Positions 1-10,254 of a DNA stretch of 64,000 nt are shown here, one piece after another. Origin of the DNA: Impatiens glandulifera (taxonomy: Eukaryota; Streptophyta; Magnoliopsida; Ericales; Balsaminaceae). The notes under the pieces were generated by a model, which saw only the letters and a list, made by a program, of their open reading frames with translations, was not told where the DNA came from and made no database searches. The DNA is taken from NCBI RefSeq assembly GCF_907164915.1, contig NC_061862.1, forward strand, positions 123,345,533-123,409,532, given 5' to 3'. The position numbers and the translations under genes are program-made. The stretch's first letter is position 1. Each line of letters begins with the position of its first letter.

Positions 1-782
1 TACTTTCTTCTCTCTCTTGCGGATTGGTCGATCATTATCACGCCTGTTTGCAGAAAGGTTGCTTGCACGCTTCAACTTCCTCAACACCTGGCATTAATGC
101 AGGTGACTCTGAGCATAGGATGACATAGCCGGTTTTCAGATTGTGACACGTGTTGAACATCTACTACCGGTTGTCAGCATCGGATCAACAAAGCATCATT
201 GCTTTCCTCGCATGCTTCTGATCGGATCTGATCTTCTTTTATTCTTTCAAGACACGTTTCTTCCGTCATGGTACGTCACTCTTGAATTTGAATCTTCTGA
301 CTTTTGTTCTGAACCATCCGGTTTTTGTGCCTTGTGCTGTATCATCCGGTTGGAGAGTATAATCTTTCTTCTTCGTTAACCGGTCGCTTGAGAAAGTAGA
401 ACCGGTTCCTCTGATCTTTAACTTGATCACTTGAGACTGGTTTCTTTGAAGTAGTAGCAACCGGTTTTTGATGCCCCAACCGGTTCATACGGTTTTAGAA
501 GTACATGCACATGAAGTTTAACTTCTGTTTAGTTTGTCTGGCCGGTTCCAAAATTAATCTACTTAATTTTTCTATCAATTTCTCCCTTTTTGATTATTTA
601 GAATAAATATTCAAAAATTGTAATGTATGGCCGGTTCCAAAATTAATCTACTTAATTTTTCTATCAATTTCTCCCTTTTTGATTATTTAGAATAAATATT
701 CAAAACATGTAATATATGGCCGGTTTAAAAAATTTGCTTAGTAGCCAGTTTAGAAAAATTAATTTACTTAATTTTTCTATCA
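1..782 (-). repeat. 3' LTR of the SIRE-like element (left part off window)
   Basis: Bases 1-286 repeat at 12835-13120. The LTR should end (plus-strand reading) at a CA next to a pyrimidine-rich block, the complement of the polypurine tract. That junction, tctatca followed by atttctccctttttga, occurs three times, ending at 577, 666 and 782. The true LTR edge is therefore ambiguous, and the LTR is about 1.26 to 1.47 kb long. Confidence 0.8.
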
Positions 783-830
783 ATTTCTCCCTTTTTGATT
801 ATTTAGAATAAATATTCAAAACAGGTAATG
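541..830 (-). repeat. Three tandem copies of the LTR-end/polypurine-tract junction
   Basis: An 89-base unit (541-629 and 630-719) with ccggttccaaaattaatct and ctccctttttgattattta repeats almost exactly. A third, more diverged copy follows to about 830. Each unit holds one candidate LTR terminus and one candidate polypurine tract on the minus strand. Confidence 0.8.
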
Positions 831-959
831 TATGACCGGTTAAAAACATGAGTTTGATCGTTTTGAGAAAAATATGTTAGAACCTATTAGAAAGAACTAA
901 GTAACCAAGTTCTGAAACATAATAAAACATAATTGTTCAAAGTAAACAAGGAAAGAGGT

Positions 960-3821
960 TTAGGGCTTGGATGATCCCCCCTTGTGTTGCTCCTTTTCCA
1001 GCTCCTTCTCCAACCGTCTTCTTTCTTCTTCTTGCCTTGCTCTGTGTTCTCTATCACGTCTTTCGGCATCGATCAGCACACCGGCCCATACACTTGAATG
1101 ACCGGTGCCCTTATTCTTGAGATTGAAGTTGGCACAAACTGGCTTTGGTGGTGGAGGCAGTGGAGCATTTGGAGGTCTGAAGCTTGGAGTTGCTGTGGAT
1201 TCTCCGGTTGTCCTTCTCTTCCGTTGATTGAGTTCCTCCGGATCTTCTTCTTCTTCTTCATCAAGCGATTGTGCATTTATCACGACTGGTAAGGCTGTTT
1301 TCTGTTCTGCCCTCTTCATCACGTTCTTAACTGCACTTCGCTTCTTCTTGTTCCTTGTATTCATGGAGTGGGACGGTTGAGCCAGTGGAAGTTCCTGGAC
1401 GTTGGCCTGCTCTTCCTCGTTGCATTGTTGGGCAAGCACATAGTCTTTATCTTCAATTTCCTTCTGTAACCGTTCCCTTTCTATCTCTTCCTCTTGCAGT
1501 TTCTTTGCGGTTTCAGCATCCTTTTCGATTTGCGTCAGAGTTGTGGTGTCTTGAACCTTGGACATTTCCCCGATTTGAATAGCCATTGCCTACAGCATGT
1601 CAACTAATGGAGCGGTTGCGGCTTTGACGGACTCGGCAATCATGGCTTTTACTGTTGTCTGCATGGTCGTGTCCATCATGGTTTGTAGAGAGTTTGACAG
1701 TTTATCTTCAGCCACTGCAATTCTTTCGTCGGTTACGGCTTTAAAATTTCCAAGGCATGAGTCAACTGTTTCAGCCATCGCTTGCTTGATTTGATCTATG
1801 TCCAGAGCTTTGACCGGTTGAGAGGCTTCTTGTTCCAAGTTTTCAGAGGTTCCGGATGTCTCACCACTTATAAAGAATGGCTTACTTTGATATAACTCGG
1901 CATTGTTGAATTGACGTTGGCAACCTTTCCACCATTGCATGTCAAGACGATCAAGATTTCGCACAAGCTGTTCTCGTACCCCAAGAAATCGTTCGGCCAT
2001 CCTCATTTCGATCGGGTTTAGCGTCTTTCCTTGGGTTTCTTGAAAAGCGTTCTCAACTGCCTGTAACCGAGCATTTTCAAGGATTACCGGAGCTTTGCTA
2101 AACGCCGGTTGGATTAGGTTGGTGTTAGCTAGGTTAAGTGCCCTTTCTTCCAGCTTGATGAGCTTGTCCCACTGTTTGTTGCCACTTAAACCTGGAACCA
2201 TGTCGGATAACTTGGTTTCGCATCGGAGCTTCACCCACAAGATGTATGGCGATAGCGCATCACTTGCACCTTTGTTCATATCTTGAATGAGTTCCTCGAA
2301 GATCTCATTTTCTTGCTCTGTGGTGTAGGGAACCTCGTCCCCGGTTATGGCTTCATGTTGAGGATTGGTTTGCAGCGTGCCTGTTCCGGTTGCCGTTGTT
2401 TCTTCAATGAGAATGCCTTTGCCTTTGTTTACCTGAGTGGAACCTTCAGGTGTTGTGGCCGGTTGGATTTCCAAGGCTGTCTTCCCTCCTGCGGAACCGG
2501 AAGGTTCCTGTTCTTCAATATTTCCCTCCTGAGCCGGAGGTGCAATTTCTGTTGATTTGGTCGTCTCATCGACCGGTTGAACTTCTGTCTGATCAGGTAT
2601 TTCAACCTGATTGTCTGGCTTCCGACGACTTGAAACATCGTCCTCTTCGGTTTCCTTTGTGATCTCTTGGACCACATTATTGATTGCTTCTGAGGTATTC
2701 AAGCCCACATCGGCCAATACCTCTCCAACTCGTTTACTCGGTGACTTGGAGTTTTCAGAGTGAATGGTTACCTCTGCTTCCTCCTTGGAAACTGACTTGT
2801 TCTCCTTGCTCCCCGAAGATTCGGTTTGCTTTGGAGAATGGGATGGAATGGGAACGGGAATGACGGTGTTGAGTGAGATGGGCTGAAAGACATCTACGGT
2901 TCTTTCCGGTGGATTGTCCGAGGAAAGCGTTTTCTCGGAGTCCGCCGGTTTCTTTGAACTCTTCTTCGCAACTACCTTCTTCCTCCTCTTCGGTTCTGGT
3001 GGAACTTCTGCCTCAACCGCCTTTCTTGACGGTTTCTTCTGTCTGGTTTCTTCTTCAACTGGAACCGATGAACTGGCTCCCTTGGATGATTTAGTCTTTG
3101 AGGATTTAGGTTTGATCGCCTTCTCCGGTTTTTCGATCATTGACTCAGAGTCAAGAATGTTGGAGATCGGAAGCGGTATGCCTTCACCGAGTTCCACTTT
3201 GAGAAACTCAAGAATTTTGACGATTTGCATAGCATAGGCCTGCACCCGGCCATCTTTCTTTATCACCATTTGGCAGAACTCTTCGTATATGACGTACCCC
3301 CAGTCCACCTTGTCACCGCGGACAATAGCCAGCAACATTCTAAGTTTAAATTTTGTGAGGTTATCGAAATTACCTCCCCTTCCTTGGATTGATTTGGCGA
3401 TGACGGTCACCAACCATCTATATTCCGGTTTGAGCTTGATCTTCCGGCTGTTGTGGATCACCAGATCCTGACCTGAAAAAGATACCACCAACCGGGCAGC
3501 ATTTGATTATGCCTCGGTTAAGTCAATCTTTAGGTCCGAACCTGTGTTGGGCAGACCAAGTGCTTCCGCAAAAAATTTTTCGGTGATGAGAACGGCCTTC
3601 CCGCTAACAGTCGCCGAGATCTTCCTCTTCGACAGCGTCGCCGTCACCAAGAATTCCGTCACCGCCGCCGGATGGATTATGAACGGACCAGAGAGGAATT
3701 TTTCCAACCCAGATTCTCGTAGAAGTTGAAGAACAGCCTTGTTCTTATCGTCAGCATGCTCGTCAATATCTGCGAAATCTACTTGTAACATCCATTGAAA
3801 TGGAGCTTTGCCTAGATCCAT
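960..3821 (-). pseudogene. Extra ORF, copy C: module followed by a long basic and coiled-coil tail
   Basis: The frame starts at the ATG at 3821 and runs to 960, with in-frame stops at about 3504-3506 (TAA) and 1587-1589 (TAG). The pieces are 104, 633 and 208 residues. The N-terminal module contains LEKFLSGPFIIHPAAVTEFL and a later GKAVLITEKFFAEALGLP, and matches the modules of copies A, B and D. It resembles the putative plant transposon protein domain (Transposase_32 type) recalled from other plant retroelements; that assignment is inferred. The middle is rich in Lys, Ser, Pro and Glu. The C-terminal third is Glu/Lys/Arg-rich and predicted by eye to form coiled coil. No membrane segment is seen, so it does not look envelope-like. 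A TATA box lies 114 bases upstream. Its function is unknown. Confidence 0.7.
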
Positions 3822-3934
3822 GATGGTTTTAAAGATAGAGGATGGAGAACGATGATGATCGGAGAGAGGAAAGCTTTTGAAGTTCTGGAGATTTTAGAGA
3901 GAGAAAGCACATGTGTCGAATGGGCTGATTTGAA

Positions 3935-3942
3935 CTTATATA
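3935..3942 (-). promoter_or_regulatory. TATA box of extra ORF copy C
   Basis: The minus strand reads ccatcTATATAAG, 114 bases upstream of the copy C ATG. A purine-rich gagaga leader follows, like those before copies A and B. Confidence 0.55.
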
Positions 3943-4286
3943 GATGGCGGTTCCAAGCGGTTTTGAAGATGAACCGTCAATTTGATGTTTTTGGCGCCAA
4001 CTTTCCCTCCAAAAAGTTACTGCCGTAACTTTCGGCGGTAAAAGCGGGATTTCAGTAGGCGGTAAATTTTGAGGAGTAAAACTATGGGCGGTTTAAATTT
4101 TCAAACTTTCATCTTTGCTCGAAAGTCCGGTTTTACTTGTCGACTTGCTAACCAGAAGTTTTAGGTTAACTTTAACATTTTGTATAAGTTTGAAAAACCG
4201 GAAGGAATGATAAGACAAAGGAAAACCGGAGACTTTTAAGGATTGAAATATTTCATTAATAAGGGAAGATGATTAACATTTGGGGC

Positions 4287-4319
4287 GGTTCTGGTCGTAC
4301 AGCAAAATGACCAGAAACC
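4287..4319 (-). other. Stem-loop behind extra ORF copy B (conserved 12-base loop)
   Basis: The plus strand reads ttctggtc, gtacagcaaaat, gaccagaa: an 8-bp perfect stem around a 12-base loop, extended by two G-C pairs past a bulged A. It lies 26 bases beyond the reconstructed end of copy B. The loop matches that of the stem-loop at 5461-5490 in 11 of 12 positions, while the stem sequence differs. Confidence 0.7.
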
Positions 4320-4344
4320 GAAAAGAAAACGAAAAGAAAGAAAA

Positions 4345-5105
4345 TTATTCTGTGAACCATCCTCCTTCCAACCTCCTTTCATACCACTTTCCAATGGTGT
4401 TTTGAGGAAACCGTTCCTCAATTCTTGTTAACCACTTGTATATCATTTCTATGGTGATGGTGTTGGATGGTCCAACCGGAACACCGGTTCCAAAGGTTGC
4501 GACGCTTGGACATGAGAAACCGGGTGATTTGAGGAGCGTAGCTGATCTTTCCTCTTTTACCGGTCATAAGCTGCTTCAGCTTATTGAAAAGATAGGACGC
4601 CCAGTTGATGACGGAGTCGCGGATGATGGCTATCATAATATCGAATGCCTCCCGGCTGTAATTCTGGTTGGGCATTCGGCCTATGATAGACCTTTGGACC
4701 AGATCGTGAAAGAGCTGGTAGTGAGGGGCGAGATTTTCTTTCTTCCCAAAATCCTTAATATGAGTGTAGGATGAAGAGAAGATCTTGAAGAAGGTTTCCT
4801 TAGCCGGTAAATACGGCGTCGGAAAATCAGAGAAACCTTCGGTCGGAAGGTGAAAGAAGGTGGCGAATTCCTCCTCAAAAAACTGGAGGAATTGACCGTC
4901 GATGATGGTGCGAATGCTGCCATCATCCAGAATGGCACCGTTGTTGTAGAATTCGCACACCTCCTCCACGAGGATGGTGTCCGAACCTTTGAGAAAACCT
5001 TGCAAGCCAGATTCTATGATATGCTGAAAATTGCAGTCATAGTAGGCGCTATCCTTGATATCCTCAAAATCAATAATAAGAGTATTTCTTAGCTCGGCAG
5101 ATATG
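4345..5105 (-). pseudogene. Extra ORF, copy B
   Basis: This is the same module as copies A and C. The conserved part includes ESGLQGFLKG, then DGQFLQFFEEEFATFFHLP and REAFDIMIAIIRDSVINW. The open stretch continues upstream to an ATA codon at 5103-5105, where copies A and C have ATG, so the start seems lost. The next ATG in frame is at 5005. A frameshift near 4520 splits the C-terminus: after APQITRFLM the homologous reading continues in another frame to a TAA at 4345-4347. A TATA box lies about 102 bases before the ATA. Function unknown. Confidence 0.65.
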
Positions 5106-5206
5106 GTGATGAGTGGTGGAGAAGATTTTGAGAGAATTCTTGAGCTTTCGAGTTTTTAGAGAGAAGAATGCTTGAAGGCGTGTTTTGAAAATGGAGGTTG
5201 AGTCCC

Positions 5207-5214
5207 CTTTTATA
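5207..5214 (-). promoter_or_regulatory. TATA box of extra ORF copy B
   Basis: The minus strand reads ggcTATAAAAGgggac about 102 bases upstream of the presumed start. It is the best TATA match of the three. Confidence 0.6.
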
Positions 5215-5460
5215 GCCTGGAATGAATGAGAGCATTTAATGAGAGGATTTGAAAAATCTAGCCGTTTATGCTTAGTCATTAATGTTTTTGTGATTTTCCA
5301 AGAGCATAAAGACATGTCTTGTCAAATCAAGTCAGGCATGCTTTTTGATAATGATAATTTGTGTTTCCAAGAGTGATATGATTTATTTTGATATGACGCA
5401 TTGAATATTTTAGATTTTGACTTGGAAAGGAAAGAGATTTGATTCATTAATTGGAGTACC

Positions 5461-5490
5461 AAACCGGTAGTACAGCAAAAGTACCGGTTT
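5461..5490 (-). other. Stem-loop behind extra ORF copy A (conserved 12-base loop)
   Basis: The plus strand reads aaaccggta, gtacagcaaaag, taccggttt: a perfect 9-bp stem with a 12-base loop, 34 bases past the copy A stop. The loop is shared with the element at 4287-4319. A similar pyrimidine-rich run (minus strand) precedes both. Confidence 0.7.
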
Positions 5491-5523
5491 TGTGAAAAGA
5501 AAAGAAAGAAAGAAGGAACAGGT

Positions 5524-6285
5524 TTAAACATTTGATGACTCAGCCGCTTGAGCATTTGATGCCTCGGCCGCTTGGATTCTTCTGGCTTTGACAGCTTCCC
5601 ACCGGTCGATCATCTCTTGTACTCTTTCCTTGGTGAGCACGTGCCTTGGGTGAAGAGTGACGAAGGGTCCGGAGTGGATGTCCAGACTTGCACAGAAACC
5701 GCTCAGCTGAGGAGCGTAGCCGGTCTTGTTGGAGAGAAGCATCTTCTTCAGGTTACTGAAGATGATCCAGGACTAGTTAACCGGTGTCCCTACCGTTACG
5801 GCGATCATCATCTCGAAGACCCTTTGGGTGTAGTAGTAACTCTTTTCTCTGCACAAGACAGATTTTCCCAGAATCTCGCAGAGAATCTGGTACTTGTGAG
5901 AAAGTTGACTCTTAGCACCCCAGGGTTTAACCGGGATGTCAGATCCTGAGAACCGGCGACACATTTTTTCCATTGTCACCGGGGAGTAGGTTAGGTCGGT
6001 TACCCCTTCATTGGGTAAACCGCAATATACAGCGAAATCCGTCTCGCTGAATAGGAATTTCTAACCGTAGACCTGTGCAACGAGTATATCTCGATGCACC
6101 TCTTTCGCGGTCTCAAAGAGTTCTTCGACCACAAGGTAGTCGATGATGAACCTGTTCTCAAGAAAGCTTCTTAGCCCACTCCTTTCTATGGCTAAGAACA
6201 TTTCCTTTACTTCATGATCCTCATATTGGTAGATTGATTCAAAATCTGCCAATAGGATTTTCTTGGCTAGGGAGTTGGTATTCAT
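5524..6285 (-). pseudogene. Extra ORF, copy A
   Basis: The reading frame starts at the ATG at 6285 (MNTNSLAKKILL) and is interrupted by TAG stops near 6061 and 5770, then continues to 5524. Module landmarks are ERSGLRSFLENRFIIDYLVVEEL, here given in parts, then FEMMIAVTVGTP and a C-terminal ERVQEMIDRWEAVKARRIQA. The last matches the position of the basic tail of copy B. Comparison with copies B and D suggests that the 5770 stop replaces a tryptophan in an NW pair. About 250 residues in all, with no known catalytic motif. A TATA box lies 85 bases upstream. Confidence 0.65.
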
Positions 6286-6994
6286 GTTTTTGAGAGAGAG
6301 AGGATTTTATCTCAAGAATGATACTTGTGAATAGTGAACTTGTGATGTTTTGAAAAGGATTAAGGATGGTTTATATAGCCCGGGGATTCGGCTTGGTCTT
6401 TAATGAGGTTAAGCATGCCTGATGATGTCATCAGCTATTTAATAGACTTAACTTGTTGAAGTAACTAATGGTTATTTCCAAGGTAAATCTAATTATTACT
6501 AAGATAGCAATGATTAAAAAATATCTATTGACAAGATGTGAGTCTCCCTCTCTTGATGATGGACACATGTCGTCATCTCGATTGTGGTAGACTTGTTTTT
6601 ATTAATTATAGGCTTCATTTTTCAAAATATGCATGAAAACTTAGTCAGACATCTCAGGTTAACCGGAAAAGTTCATTTCATCAGACTAGAGTGCATATGT
6701 ACTAAGCGGTTTTTCATGACCGGTTTTAGTAGGATATTTCCATTTATGAAGAAAAAGTTGATTAATGTCAACAGTTGTTCAACTTTGGATTTGTTTTATC
6801 CACTTCAGCCCGGTTATTTCAACCGTATAGTAAACATACATTTGATTTGAAATTATGAAGTGATCGGGCATAACCAGAGACTTCCTCCCGGTTAGGATAT
6901 TTGATTTATTAATGGCCTATTTGAGTATGGTTTGAGAAGCTTTTGCTTCTCCCTGAACACATATCCCGGTTTTATATATAAGCATGCATTATGA
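6286..6994 (-). promoter_or_regulatory. Spacer between RNase H and extra ORFs, with TATA box at 6370-6378
   Basis: No coding region is seen here. The minus strand carries ggcTATATAAAcc at 6370-6378, 85 bases upstream of the copy A ATG, followed by a gagagaga leader. The rest is AT-rich with scattered ccggtt words shared with the LTR. Confidence 0.5.
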
Positions 6995-7867
6995 TTATAT
7001 CAATTGATTAAGATTAGTAAGACCCAAAATATTTCGAAAATGTGAAAACTTAGCTTCCTGTAGCGGTTTCGTGAATATGTCCGCTACTTGTTGCTCGGTC
7101 GACACATATTCCAGCCGGATGTGTTTCTCCTGAACATGCTCCCGGATGAAATGATGTCGAATGTCGATATGCTTTGTTCTTGAGTGCAACACCAGATTGT
7201 ATGTAATTGCTATGGCGCTGGTGTTGTCACAAAAGATTGGAGACTCCTTGGCTTCTATTCCGAAATCCCTAAGTTGCTGTTGAATCCAGAGGAGTTGTGC
7301 ACAGCAGCTTCCAGCCGCTAGGTATTCCGCCTCTGTGGTTGAAGTTGCAACGGATGTTTGTTTCTTGCTGCTCCAAGTAACTAACCGGTCACCCAGAAAC
7401 TGACAGGTTCCACTTGTACTCTTTCTGTCGATTTTGCACCCCGCGTAATCGGCATCTGAATAGCTTATTAGATTGAAGCTCGAGTCTTTTGGGTACCAAA
7501 GTCCCACTTCTTGAGTTCCCTTCAAATATTTTAGGATTCTTTTGGCCGCAGTGTAATGAGATTGCTTTGGATTTGCTTGGAACCTTCCGCATACTCCAAC
7601 CGCAAACAGAATGTCAGGTCGGCTTGCAGTGAGATACAGCAGCGATCCGATCATTCCTCGATATGCTGTGATGTCAACGGCTTGACCATCATCATCTTTG
7701 TCCAGCTTCACGGAAGGACTCATTGGCGTAGCCGCTTCGGCACATGTATCCATCCCAAATCTCTTCAGCAGTTCGGCTGTATACTTTGGTTGACTTATAA
7801 AGATTCCGGCTTCAATCTGCTTAACCTGAAGTCCTAGAAAGAAACTCATTTCCCCCATCATACTCAT
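6995..7867 (-). pseudogene. Copia reverse transcriptase end plus RNase H
   Basis: This 290-residue segment starts with the end of the RT domain (SMMGEMSFFLGLQVKQ). RNase H follows, with YSDADYAGCKIDRKSTSG, TEAEYLAAGSCCAQLLW and KHIDIRHHFIREHV. It is in frame with the preceding integrase/RT segment and separated from it only by a TAA directly before its first Met, so it is a piece of the pol polyprotein, not a separate gene. It ends at 6995, just before the spacer that leads into the extra ORFs. Confidence 0.9.
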
Positions 7868-9823
7868 TTAAAATCTATCAGTCATCATTTTCGAAAACTT
7901 ATCACATAATTTTGGATCGGTTGACCCGAATATGATGTCATCAACATAAATTTGAACAAGTAAAATTTGTTCCTTTCTTTCAAATTTGAAAAGGGTTTTG
8001 TCTACCGAACCTATTGTAAATTTGTGATCAAATAAGAATTGTGTCAAGGTATCATACCAAGCTCTTGGAGCTTGTTTCAAACCGTAAAGGGCTTTATTCA
8101 GCCGGTAAACGTGATTTTCATGTTCTGGATTTTTAAAACCTGGAGGTTGGTTAACATACACCTCTTCATTTACTTTACCGTTTAGAAAAGCACTCTTAAC
8201 ATCCATTTGATAAATTTTGAAGTTTTTAAAAGCTGCATATGGTAAAAATATTCTAATGGCCTCAAGTCTAGCTACAGGGGCGAATGATTCTTCAAAATCA
8301 ATGCCTTCTTCCTGTTTATAGCCTTGAGCCACTAACCGGGCTTTGTTCCTCGTAACTAAACCGTCTTCATTGAGTTTATTTCTTAATACCCATCGTGTGC
8401 CTATAACCGGTTTGTTTTTCGGTCTAGGGACTAGGTACCAGACTTTATTTCTCTCAAACTCGTTTAATTCCTCTTGCATTGCCAAGATCCACTCTGGATC
8501 TGACAGTGCTTCATCCACCTTTTTCGGCTCAATTTGTGATATGAAAGCAGAGTTTCCATAGTGATCCAAATTTTGTTGCCTAGTTCGGACGGGTGAGGAT
8601 ATGTTACCTATTACTAGTTCAAGAGGATGATTTTTGTTCCTTCTGAGGTTAATCCGAGACGTGTCTACCAAGCTTTCGACTGGCTGATCAAGGTTAGACT
8701 GATCGGTAGGCTGAACAGAGTCAGACCGACCGATTTCTTCAGTAGAAACTGAAGCGTCAACTTTCTGCGGTAAGGCAGCTTGATCAGGCTGAATTTCAAC
8801 ATCAACCGCTTGGTCCTTGACAAAGCGTCTAAAAACCGGAACCTCGTCTTCATCATCAGAATAGATATTGAAATTTTCCATTCTGTTGTGAAGGTCGAAG
8901 GGTAATGCAGTGTTTCGCTCAACCGATTCATCGAAAACAACGTGTGCGGTTTCTTCAACTGTTAAAGTCCTAGTATTGTATATTCTGTAGGCTTTACTCA
9001 CAGCTGAATATCCCAACATTATTCCCTCATCGGATTTAGCATCAAAAGCGGTCAAGTAATTCTTGCCGTTATTGTGAACAAAGCATTTACTACCAAAAAT
9101 TCGAAAATACCGTACACTTGGAACTTGATCAAAATAAATTTCAAAAGGAGTTTTCGAAAACCGTTTAGTTACTAAAGATCGATTTTGTGTATAGCAAGCG
9201 GTGTTGATAGCTTCAGCCCAAAATTTTTTAGCGATACCCGAATCAGCTATCATTGACCTTGCGGCTTCCTTGAGAGTTCGGTTTCTTCTCTCAGCCAGGC
9301 CATTTTGTTGAGGAGTTCTGGCACTAGACAACTCGTTCCTAATACCGGAATCATCAAGAAAAGTAGTTAAATTATTGTTTATAAACTCAGTTCCTCTATC
9401 ACTTCTGATTTTATTTACTCGAATAGATTTTTCATTTTGTATTCTCAAAATCAGTTTAATCAAGTTTTGGGTTGCTTGATTCTTAGAAGCTAGGAAAGTG
9501 ACCCAAGTAAATTTGGAGTAATCATCAATAACCACCATAGTATAATGCATGCCTCCTAAACTGGTTACTTTAACCGGACCAAACAGATCCATATGCAAGA
9601 GTTCTAAGCATCTTTCAGATTGATAATTTCCTTTACTTTTGAAAGATGATTTCACTTGTTTCCCCATTTGACATGCAACACATACTTTATCTTTTGAAAA
9701 CTTAACATTTGGAAAACCGTGAACCAGTTCTTTGGAACAAATAAAGTTAATCGTTTTGAAATTCAAGTGATTTAACCGTTTATGCCAAAGCCAGTTTGGG
9801 TCATTTCCGGCTATCATACACAC
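7868..9823 (-). pseudogene. Copia integrase and reverse transcriptase
   Basis: This 651-residue stretch holds the integrase HHCC finger ([18 protein letters not shown], then CVACQMGKQ). It also holds the core with [17 protein letters not shown] and [18 protein letters not shown], giving the D,D,E set. RT follows with [16 protein letters not shown] and [10 protein letters not shown] at residues 626-635. The integrase pattern fits the SIRE lineage of Ty1/copia. Upstream the frame continues toward protease but is broken by a TGA near 9867. Confidence 0.93.
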
Positions 9824-10014
9824 AGGTTTTTCGAAATCTGTTTTCCAATTTACTTTGTAAATGTTTCATATCCGGTTACCGGTTAGCAAAGTGTCATTAT
9901 CTTGATTTTTGACCAAACATGAGTTTTTATGAAATTCAACTTTGTAGCCCACATCACACATTTGGCTTATGCTTAACAGGTTAAAGCTTAGTTTTTCTAC
10001 CAATAGTACATTAT

Positions 10015-10254
10015 TTATGGATAATTCAGGACAATCTTACCCTTGCCCACGGTTTTACCTTTTGAGTTGTCCCCAAATGTGATGAATGCTCCGGTTTCGT
10101 ACTTGATGTCGGTCAGTAGCTCCTTGTTTCCGGTCATGTGCCTTGAGCATCCACTGTCCAAGTACCATTCAGAATTCTTTAACCGGTTGCTCTTCCTAAC
10201 CTGCAACAAACAATTATTTACACCTTTTTGGTACCCACATTTAGTTGGGTCCAT
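10015..10254 (-). pseudogene. Copia aspartic protease fragment
   Basis: The segment contains SEWYLDSGCSRHMTGNKELL, the retrotransposon aspartic protease active site (DSG) and flanks. It overlaps the end of gag by 14 bases in a different frame. A second frameshift near 10035 takes the reading on to NNVLLVEKLSFNLLSISQ toward integrase. Copia elements normally use a single frame, so the shifts are probably mutations. Confidence 0.8.
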
